NCBI RefSeq assembly: GCF_051851475.1
Contig: NZ_JBPUSJ010000005.1
Coordinates: 248,001 to 312,000 of the forward strand
Direction of reading: 5' to 3'
DNA length: 64,000 nt
Source: Carboxylicivirga taeanensis
GTDB lineage: Bacteria; Bacteroidota; Bacteroidia; Bacteroidales; Marinilabiliaceae
Shown here: one piece after another, positions 8,099-14,400 of the stretch
Layout: every line of letters starts with the position of its first letter
How positions within the stretch are numbered: the stretch's first letter is position 1
Notes under the pieces: generated by a model
Told to the model about the DNA's origin: nothing
Seen by the model: the letters and a program-made list of their open reading frames with translations, nothing else
Databases searched by the model: none
Translations under genes and position numbers: made by a program

Positions 8099-9420
8099 AA
8101 AACGAAAAGAACATAGATGCTGTTTTTAAGAGAGGGTTGTCCGACTATGAAGTCGTTCCGGAAGGGTACGTGTGGGACTCGATAGAGAAAACACTAGGTC
8201 ATCAGCGCCAACAAAAAAGAGCGTTGCTTCTTTGGATAAGTCTTGCTGCTGCTTGCATTGTTGGCCTGATAGGTCTTTCTGTTGGCTTGCTTTTCAGGGT
8301 GAGTGAACCACTCAAGGAGTCAACAATGATTGTAATGGAACCGGCCCTTGGAGAAAAAGCAGTGGATAGCGAACAGCGCCTGGTTTTAGGAGAAACGCAG
8401 CAGGCACTGGCTAGCGGGCAGACTGATGTTGAAGTGAATAAAAGTAACATTGTAAGCACTGCTGCCGGTGCTCGGGAAGAAAAGCAAGCGGATGTTAAGC
8501 AGTTTGCTATTGAGGGTTTTAAAACAAACTTACCTTACTTGGCTTCTAATACCGAGGTGCAAATTAAACACGATTATAAGATCAACGAGCAACTAAAGCA
8601 GGAAGTAAAAAAGCAGGAGTACTATCCGCTTTATTACCCATCGGCCCCATCTGCCCGTGAGAAGCAGAAAGCCACCATAAGTATTGGAGGAGTGGTATCG
8701 CCTGCTTTTAGTTCCAAGGTTAGTTATGGCAGTGGCCCTCAGAATTACCTCAAATCAAATGTTGCCATTGATGAAAGTGGAATCAGCTCATTGGGTGGTG
8801 GCGTGCAGGTAAGAGTGAGTAAAGGGTCGCGTTGGAGTTTCGAATCAGGTGTACTCTACTCGCAGGTTGGTCAGTCGGTCGAAAGTGTGACAAAAATGAG
8901 TGCCGGTAGTGCCTATACGCAGAGTTCTCCCGGTAGGGCAGCGGTATATAATTCATTGGGGAATGTTATTGCCAGTGAAAATTTTTCGGAACAGCAGGTG
9001 AGTGCAGGTGGCGCAAATCTGATGGAAGAGGCCGTGATGAATTATGATAATGCCAAGGGTTCCCTCAAGCAGACGCTGGATTACATCGAAGTGCCCGTGA
9101 TGGCCCGCTACTCGTTGTTTAAACAATTTCCTTATTTATCAGTTGCTGGTGGTTTTAGTTCCAATTTCTTAGTGGATAATACGGCTTACGCGATAGACGG
9201 GAGTGGCCGTGATAAAATAGGGGAAACCAGTGATATAAAACCTTTTGTAATTAGTAGTTCTGTTGGTGTTGGGATTGATATACCTGTTACTAAAGCATTA
9301 AGGCTGAGTTTCGAACCGCGTTTTAAATACTTTCTTAACTCAGTAAGTTCTAATGATAATCGAAGTTTTCAGCCCTACTCGTTTGGTGTATATGGCGGAC
9401 TTACATTTGTTGTCAAATAG
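8092..9420 (+). CDS. Membrane-anchored protein with outer-membrane beta-barrel-like C-terminal domain, sigma-factor partner
   Basis: Product of 442 residues if started at the ATG at 8092, which overlaps the sigma-factor stop. An in-frame ATG at 8041 lies inside the sigma gene and is unlikely. The N-terminus (about 1-40) is soluble, with DAVFKRGLSDYEVVPEGYVW followed by one transmembrane helix (LLLWISLAAACIVGLIGLSV, about 45-70), a polar linker of about 120 residues and a C-terminal half rich in alternating hydrophobic strands (FESGVLYSQVGQSV, IEVPVMARYSLF, SFEPRFKYFL) ending GGLTFVVK, like Bacteroidota outer-membrane beta-barrel (PorT/OMP_b-brl-like) domains. Position suggests an anti-sigma role for the N-terminal part, but no recognised anti-sigma domain is seen. 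Its stop is one base from the convergent ABC transporter stop. Confidence 0.7.
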   Translation: MLKNEKNIDAVFKRGLSDYEVVPEGYVWDSIEKTLGHQRQQKRALLLWISLAAACIVGLIGLSVGLLFRVSEPLKESTMIVMEPALGEKAVDSEQRLVLGETQQALASGQTDVEVNKSNIVSTAAGAREEKQADVKQFAIEGFKTNLPYLASNTEVQIKHDYKINEQLKQEVKKQEYYPLYYPSAPSAREKQKATISIGGVVSPAFSSKVSYGSGPQNYLKSNVAIDESGISSLGGGVQVRVSKGSRWSFESGVLYSQVGQSVESVTKMSAGSAYTQSSPGRAAVYNSLGNVIASENFSEQQVSAGGANLMEEAVMNYDNAKGSLKQTLDYIEVPVMARYSLFKQFPYLSVAGGFSSNFLVDNTAYAIDGSGRDKIGETSDIKPFVISSSVGVGIDIPVTKALRLSFEPRFKYFLNSVSSNDNRSFQPYSFGVYGGLTFVVK

Positions 9421-9421
9421 G

Positions 9422-11203
9422 TTACTTTAAGGATTCAATCATTTCATAATAAACCCCTTTTTTCTTGAGGAGCTCTTCTGGTGCGCCCACTTCAGCTATT
9501 CCGGCATCCTGCATAACGACCACAATATCCGCCAGTTTAATAGTGGAGAGACGGTGGCTGACGATAATGGCTGTTTTATCTTTGGTGATGTCTTTAAAGT
9601 GCTCAATCAGCTTGGCCTCTGTGAAAGCATCCAGTGAACTTGTAGGCTCATCAAGAATAATTAGTTGAGCATCGGTATTGTAAAACGAGCGGGCCAATGC
9701 CGTTCTTTGCCATTCGCCTCTGCTCAGCATCTGGCTGCCTTTAAAAAGAGTACCAAGAAGCGTATTGAAACCATTGGGTAGCTTGGAAAAAAGTTCTTTA
9801 ATACCTGCTTTATGGGCTGCCTCTTCAATGGCATTTTTATCGGCGAGATGCCTTGTGTTGCCAAATCTTACGTTATCGCCGGCACTCACATTGTATAGTG
9901 TAAAGTCCTGAAAGATGACCGATATGTGCTTCGACAGCTCTTCCTGATTAATGGATTGCCAATCGGTATTATCTACCAGTATTTGCCCGTTGCTGGGTTG
10001 GTGAAGGCCGCTTAGTAACTTAACCAGAGTTGTTTTTCCACAGCCATTTCTCCCAACCAGAGCTACCGTTTTGCCTTTAGGGATGCTTAGGTTTATATCC
10101 TTCAAAATCCAATTGTGGGTATTGGGGTACCTGAAGGATACATTTCTAAACTCAATGGCTTCTTGTATTGGAGAAGGGAACTGTTTGCTTGAATGTGATT
10201 TTGAGATCGCAATATTTTTAAAATCAATAAAATTTTTGAGGAACAGGTTATCTTCGTAAAGAGCGCTGAGGCTATTTAAAAGTCCTTGCAACAAAGCATA
10301 AGACCTTTGCAGTGCCAAAAAATACATGGCCATTGAGCCACTGCTGATTTGGCCTGCTGTTGTTTGTTGCACCACGTAAGCAATAATTAAAAGTAAAATC
10401 AGGGTTGAAAACACCTGCACGGCCACTTCGTATGCAGTTTTTGATTTTGCCAGTGCCCATTGCTTGTTTCGCAAATCCTGTTTAAAATACTCATATTCGT
10501 TTTTAAACGTTGGGCCAAGGTTGAACACCCGCAGTTCTTTGGCAAAATCTTTTGCCGTGAGTAGGCGATTGAAGTAATGAACTCGTCTTTCGTCTTCGGT
10601 ATGTTCCTTTCTGTATTGGTATATTTTTCGGGTGAAACCAATTCTGAAGTAGAAAATTGGCGCCCCTGAGATAATCAAAAGGGGAATCATGGCCCAGTGA
10701 ATGTGGCTTAAAATAATCAGTAATAGCAAAAGCGTAAGACTGTTTTGTCCCAATTGAAGAATGCTGTTGAACACCCTTGCCGGTCTGAAATTGGCATCAT
10801 TCAGGGCTCTGTAAAAAGTGTCCTGATAGTTGGCGTCTTCAAAGTATTTATACTCAATGTTAATCGTTTTTTGATGGATAATGTTTTGTACATAGTCGTT
10901 TACAAAATGGCTTTGGCGCTCTCTGACTAAGCTGCTTACCGATCCGCTAATGGCATTGAGGAGGAAAAATAAGGCCGTTAACCCAATGGTGAAATACAGA
11001 TGCTGAGAAGTGGTGTTGGCACTGCTGATGTGGTTGCTCACCACATCGATAAGTTGCTTTACCACATAGAGTAGCAATAAGGGGATGGAGCCTCTTATAA
11101 TGGTAATGAATGCATTGATGATTGTCCATTTGGGCGAACTTTTGTAAACAATCCGCAACGATTCTAAAAGATGATTGAGAGATAGCTTGTTGATGCTTTT
11201 CAT
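9422..11203 (-). CDS. ABC exporter, fused permease and ATPase, of the peptide locus
   Basis: Half-transporter of 593 residues: about six membrane helices in residues 25-310 and a nucleotide-binding domain after 345. Visible are Walker A GRNGCGKTT (384-392), Q-loop FQDF (431-434), Walker B LIILDEP (514-520) and the H-loop SHR (His550). The signature is LSRGEWQR (493-500): arginine replaces the second glycine of LSGGE/LSGGQ, an unusual change at a nucleotide contact. There is no N-terminal C39 peptidase domain, so leader removal must be done by another protein, plausibly the protease encoded 66 bases upstream. Probably exports the modified peptide of this locus; the substrate is inferred from context alone. 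Confidence 0.88.
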   Translation of the reverse strand: MKSINKLSLNHLLESLRIVYKSSPKWTIINAFITIIRGSIPLLLLYVVKQLIDVVSNHISSANTTSQHLYFTIGLTALFFLLNAISGSVSSLVRERQSHFVNDYVQNIIHQKTINIEYKYFEDANYQDTFYRALNDANFRPARVFNSILQLGQNSLTLLLLLIILSHIHWAMIPLLIISGAPIFYFRIGFTRKIYQYRKEHTEDERRVHYFNRLLTAKDFAKELRVFNLGPTFKNEYEYFKQDLRNKQWALAKSKTAYEVAVQVFSTLILLLIIAYVVQQTTAGQISSGSMAMYFLALQRSYALLQGLLNSLSALYEDNLFLKNFIDFKNIAISKSHSSKQFPSPIQEAIEFRNVSFRYPNTHNWILKDINLSIPKGKTVALVGRNGCGKTTLVKLLSGLHQPSNGQILVDNTDWQSINQEELSKHISVIFQDFTLYNVSAGDNVRFGNTRHLADKNAIEEAAHKAGIKELFSKLPNGFNTLLGTLFKGSQMLSRGEWQRTALARSFYNTDAQLIILDEPTSSLDAFTEAKLIEHFKDITKDKTAIIVSHRLSTIKLADIVVVMQDAGIAEVGAPEELLKKKGVYYEMIESLK

Positions 11204-11269
11204 TCAGCTAAATTGGGTTTATTAGTTGTTGTAAAGATAATATCTTTCACAAGATGTGGGCGGTTGGTG

Positions 11270-11710
11270 TTACTTTTGGAGGTGACTAATTTTGTTGTGC
11301 AGGCGTCCGCAATAATAGAATAAATGCCCGGTGATAATTGTAAATTTGGGTATAAGTATTTTGAAAAGCTTGAAAATTGATTGGTGGCAAGTCTCTTGTT
11401 TCTTGCCTCTTTTTCTGGCAATAACCGTCCCTAAAACCTCTTGCGCGGTTGTCGCAGAATCATATCTGGTAAGTGCATCGCCTTTAAAGTAATAAGTGTT
11501 ATTGCTGAAGTGTATTAGGCGATGAGCGATGAGTTGATTGTTTTTACAGAAAACACCAATGTCGCCCACTTGGGGCCTAATTGGTTTCACTAGCAGTTTA
11601 TCGCCCGGTTGGAGCAGCGGGTACATACTCATGCCTTTAGCAGGCACTTCAACCTGATGTCCCTCTTTAAGCAACTCAATTAACGTCTGTTGTAGTTTTT
11701 GTTTAGCCAA
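11270..11710 (-). CDS. Soluble S24/S26 (Sec11/SipW-like) serine peptidase of the peptide locus
   Basis: Short protease-like protein of 146 residues. KGMSMYPLLQPGDKLLV (about 25-41) matches the signal peptidase box with nucleophile Ser28. IAHRLI places a His at 63, where Sec11/SipW enzymes have THR, and KGDALTRYD (76-84) matches the GD...D box, with Asp84. This suggests a Ser/His rather than Ser/Lys catalytic pair. No clear membrane helix flanks the catalytic core, unlike true Sec11/SipW; a weak hydrophobic stretch lies near the C-terminus (KLFKILIPKFTIITGHLFYY). Its start overlaps the kinase stop by eight bases. It may cleave the leader of the 72-residue peptide, which is an inference. Confidence 0.78.
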   Translation of the reverse strand: MAKQKLQQTLIELLKEGHQVEVPAKGMSMYPLLQPGDKLLVKPIRPQVGDIGVFCKNNQLIAHRLIHFSNNTYYFKGDALTRYDSATTAQEVLGTVIARKRGKKQETCHQSIFKLFKILIPKFTIITGHLFYYCGRLHNKISHLQK

Positions 11711-12605
11711 CTTCAGCCAAAATTAGTTCAACAATATCCTTATCGGGTTTAAAGCCACATTCAAATACCTCACATTTTTGGGCGACAGCCTGCAGGCAGT
11801 TCAATCTGTTTTGCACCTGTTCACTATCGTACTGGAATTGCATGCAATTACCTAGCAAACCTAATGTGCCTTGAATTACACTAAGTTTCCTTAGGTAATT
11901 ATTTGGCGATTGCTTAATAATAAATGCTTTATGAAGTGCTACACTTTTACATTTATCCTGATAGTAGGGCATGGGCGTGTTCCAGGCTCTGAATTTATCG
12001 CCATCCGGTAAAATGATTAGTCGGTCGTCGTTGATGATGGTCGCACCTTTTTGTCGCCATAGTTCGGCCATTGTTGACTTGCCGGTTCCTGAAACGGCCG
12101 AGAACAGGTAGCCTTTATTTTTATAGGCAATAGTGGATGCATGAATGATAAATCCACCGTTATAGTGCGCAAGGTATTGGAGCATTAAAACTCCAAGCGG
12201 ATGCAGAAAGGGGTCAATTTTAATGGGCGCTTGCTTTTGTAGGCAAAGGCTAACTGCTATCACTTGCTGCTTGGTATCGACACAGGCCAAAACCCTCTTT
12301 ATCATTGAATCCTCTTCAAACTCAATGTAAATAGCCTCGTTCATTTCAGTTTTGATTACTGACCATTTATAGGGGGTTGCTGCATCGAATGCCTCAGAAC
12401 CAGTAAATAGTGTTTCAAAGTTTTCTGTTTGAATGCTGTCTGTCAGACGATAGTTGATTGTCCATTGGGGTGCTTCAGCTGTGCCTGGTCTGGCGAAATG
12501 GTGACTGCCTCCCAGTGTGTCAAAGTCGAAAAGAGGGCAAAGGAAATTAACTTGTATCCCTATGCCCCCAATAGTGTATTGATTGGTTTTAACAACCGTT
12601 TTCAT
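11703..12605 (-). CDS. HprK-like serine kinase of the peptide locus
   Basis: A 300-residue protein whose second half is an HPr kinase-like P-loop domain. HASTIAYKNKGYLFS (155-169) leads into P-loop VSGTGKST (171-178), and INDDRLII (191-198) supplies the acidic Walker B pair. The pattern H-A-S...G-x-G-K-S-T...DDR matches HprK homologues of lasso-peptide clusters, where related kinases (for example PadeK of paeninodin) phosphorylate the precursor's C-terminal serine. It lacks the HPr recognition features of regulatory HprK, and no HPr gene is nearby. The N-terminal 130 residues (NQYTIGGIGIQVNF) are beta-rich and of unknown role. It starts 14 bases after the peptide gene and overlaps the protease gene, so all are one operon. 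Confidence 0.82.
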   Translation of the reverse strand: MKTVVKTNQYTIGGIGIQVNFLCPLFDFDTLGGSHHFARPGTAEAPQWTINYRLTDSIQTENFETLFTGSEAFDAATPYKWSVIKTEMNEAIYIEFEEDSMIKRVLACVDTKQQVIAVSLCLQKQAPIKIDPFLHPLGVLMLQYLAHYNGGFIIHASTIAYKNKGYLFSAVSGTGKSTMAELWRQKGATIINDDRLIILPDGDKFRAWNTPMPYYQDKCKSVALHKAFIIKQSPNNYLRKLSVIQGTLGLLGNCMQFQYDSEQVQNRLNCLQAVAQKCEVFECGFKPDKDIVELILAEVG

Positions 12606-12619
12606 GTAAGCTACATATA

Positions 12620-12838
12620 TTAATATTCGGGAGATTCGCTTCCAAAAGCATCTATTTGAGAAGGCATTCCCTCGTAGTTAGGGGTTGATTTTAATAGCGG
12701 GTCTCCTTCTTGTGGTTGACCCAAAGTCCCCGTAGGTTCGATAGGAGGTTCAGCCCAGCTATCCCCGGTTAAATTAATCATCCTGTCAATCAGGTGCACT
12801 TCCAGCTCCGGTTTTTTATAGGTCTTTTTAATGTTCAT
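12620..12838 (-). CDS. Candidate RiPP precursor peptide, 72 residues
   Basis: The small protein opens with a basic leader MNIKKTYKKPELEVHL, holding Tyr7, Pro10 and Leu12 in the YxxPxL spacing known from lasso-peptide leaders that bind PqqD-like recognition proteins. From about Gly25 the sequence changes to an acidic, Pro/Gly/Ser-rich tail with GDSWAEPPIEPTGTLG and C-terminal GSESPEY, without any cysteine. The expected lasso Gly and penultimate Thr do not fall at the standard distances, so it is not a standard lasso precursor. It sits 17 bases after the PqqD-like gene and 14 before the kinase. It could instead be a small structural or chaperone subunit. Probability that it is a precursor: moderate. 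Confidence 0.65.
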   Translation of the reverse strand: MNIKKTYKKPELEVHLIDRMINLTGDSWAEPPIEPTGTLGQPQEGDPLLKSTPNYEGMPSQIDAFGSESPEY

Positions 12839-12855
12839 ACCTAATTGGTCTCTAT

Positions 12856-13146
12856 TTACAGCTTTTGTATTATCCCCTTGTCAACAGCTTTGTCTAAAAA
12901 AAGTTCCATGTCGCGCTGGGCTGTTTCTTTATCTACATCAAAATCAGAGAGTATTAATGCTAAAAGTTCTTCCTGCGTTTTTGCTTCGTTTAACGCGTTA
13001 TAGATGGCGGCGCCCACTTCATTTAACGAGAACACGTGCTCCATTTGTGCGACTTTCCCCACCAGCGGCACAATGACCATTTCGTCGCCCACTGTTTTTT
13101 CTACAAACCCGGTTTGTTTCTTATATAACTCTCCCACGAAATACAT
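12856..13146 (-). CDS. PqqD family protein (free-standing RiPP recognition element)
   Basis: A 96-residue PqqD-like domain, the winged-helix fold that binds leader peptides in many RiPP pathways. The N-terminus is strand-rich (FVEKTVGDEMVIVPLVGKVA) and is followed by the characteristic FSLNEVGAAIYNAL (about 40-53), the TQEELLALILSDFDVD segment and a C-terminal helix LFLDKAVDKGIIQKL. These match the V..LN..G..IW.L...T..EI...L...Y.V pattern of the family. It is the first gene of the peptide operon, with a TAGTTTTG promoter box just upstream, and is followed after 17 bases by the candidate precursor. Its adjacency to a YxxPxL peptide is the main evidence that the locus modifies a peptide. Confidence 0.85.
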   Translation of the reverse strand: MYFVGELYKKQTGFVEKTVGDEMVIVPLVGKVAQMEHVFSLNEVGAAIYNALNEAKTQEELLALILSDFDVDKETAQRDMELFLDKAVDKGIIQKL

Positions 13147-13158
13147 TTAAAGCATTGG

Positions 13159-13166
13159 CAAAACTA
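13159..13166 (-). promoter_or_regulatory. -7 promoter box of the peptide operon
   Basis: TAGTTTTG on the minus strand fits TAnnTTTG. It ends 13 bases before the PqqD-like ATG, which would leave a very short 5' leader. A TTTG at 13175-13178 is too close to act as the -33 element. Confidence 0.5.
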
Positions 13167-13271
13167 TAAAAAATCAAAAATCTAATGCTTTTGCGTTGCC
13201 AAAACAAACAATTAATTTGACCAACGACTCGTTTCGCCATTTAAACAGATATTTTAAATAAAATAAATCAA

Positions 13272-14291
13272 TTAGAACTCAGTTCTGGCAAAAGGGGCAA
13301 CATCTTGCTGAACAAATTCTTTGTTAAGGTACTTATGGTAGCCGTTAATGGCAATCATTGCTGCATTATCAGTTGTATAAGCAAATTTAGGAATGAAAGT
13401 CTTCCAGTTCTTTTCTTCGGCAAGTTGCGTCAGACGCTCACGCAGGCCTGAGTTGGCTGAAACACCTCCGGCCAGAGCAACCTGGTTTATGCCGGTCTTT
13501 TCAGCTGCTTTTATCACCTTGTCCATCAGTATGTCGATAATGGTTTTTTGCAAAGAGGCGCAGATGTCTTTTTTATTTTCCTCTATAAAATTTGGATTGG
13601 TTTTTAATTCATCGCGCAAAAAGTATAAAACCGATGTTTTTAAGCCACTAAAACTATAGTCGTAGTCTTTTATTTTTGGTTTGCTGAAACTGAACTTTTC
13701 CGGGTTTCCTTCTTTAGCCAGCTTATCAATTAATGGGCCTCCAGGGTAGGGTAATCCCATAATTTTAGCACATTTATCAAAGGCCTCACCAGCTGCATCA
13801 TCAATGGTTTGCCCAATGATTTCCATGTCCAGGAAGTCTCTAACAACAATGATTTGACTGTTACCGCCCGAAACCAGCAGGCATAAAAATGGGAATTCTG
13901 GCTGGTTCGTATCGTTTTCATCTTCTTTAATAAAATGGGCTAATACATGTGCATGCAGGTGGTTAATTTCTATTAGCGGCAAGTTGTTAGCCAGGGCAAA
14001 GCCTTTGGCGAACGAGGTACCAACCAATAAGGAACCCATCAGTCCCGGTCCGCGTGTAAAAGCAACCGCATTGATGTCTGTTCTGCTCACTCCTGCATCT
14101 TTAATGGCTTTTTCGACAACCGGAATGATATTTTGTTGATGAGCGCGTGAAGCCAACTCAGGAACCACACCTCCATAAGCTTTATGAACTTCCTGATTTG
14201 CTACTACATTCGATAAAATTACATCATCTTTAAAAACAGCTGCTGAAGTATCATCACATGATGATTCAATTCCCAAAATTATCACACTCAT
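13272..14291 (-). CDS. tsaD: tRNA N6-adenosine threonylcarbamoyltransferase TsaD
   Basis: Catalyses transfer of threonylcarbamoyl to A37 of ANN-decoding tRNAs, in the TsaBDE complex. Visible are the ASKHA nucleotide motif GIESSCDDTSAAVF (7-20), the conserved GGVVPELASRAHQ (40-52), FTRGPGLMGSLLVG (78-91) and the metal ligands in HLHAH (His111, His115). IDDAAGEAFDK lies at about 160-170, and AGGVSANSGLRE near 275. Length (339) is standard. It is transcribed leftward, 125 bases upstream of the peptide operon, and is divergent from tamB. TsaB, TsaC and TsaE partners are not in this window. Confidence 0.97.
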   Translation of the reverse strand: MSVIILGIESSCDDTSAAVFKDDVILSNVVANQEVHKAYGGVVPELASRAHQQNIIPVVEKAIKDAGVSRTDINAVAFTRGPGLMGSLLVGTSFAKGFALANNLPLIEINHLHAHVLAHFIKEDENDTNQPEFPFLCLLVSGGNSQIIVVRDFLDMEIIGQTIDDAAGEAFDKCAKIMGLPYPGGPLIDKLAKEGNPEKFSFSKPKIKDYDYSFSGLKTSVLYFLRDELKTNPNFIEENKKDICASLQKTIIDILMDKVIKAAEKTGINQVALAGGVSANSGLRERLTQLAEEKNWKTFIPKFAYTTDNAAMIAINGYHKYLNKEFVQQDVAPFARTEF

Positions 14292-14345
14292 AACTTTTGT
14301 CCGATAGAATTATCCCTAATCAAATTATTATTCCCACCTTTTTGC

Positions 14346-14353
14346 TAATTTTG
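14346..14353 (+). promoter_or_regulatory. -7 promoter box for tamB
   Basis: TAATTTTG fits TAnnTTTG. It would start transcription near 14360, about 40 bases before the TTG codon at 14401, which limits how far upstream the tamB start codon can be. Confidence 0.55.
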
Positions 14354-14400
14354 GTGGGTTAAAACGGGATAAAAATATAAAAAAAAATATCAAAATAGGA

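Noticed and set aside
9422..13146. Standard lasso-peptide cluster
   Set aside because: No asparagine-synthetase-like cyclase or transglutaminase-like B2 protease is present, and the leader spacing is incomplete.
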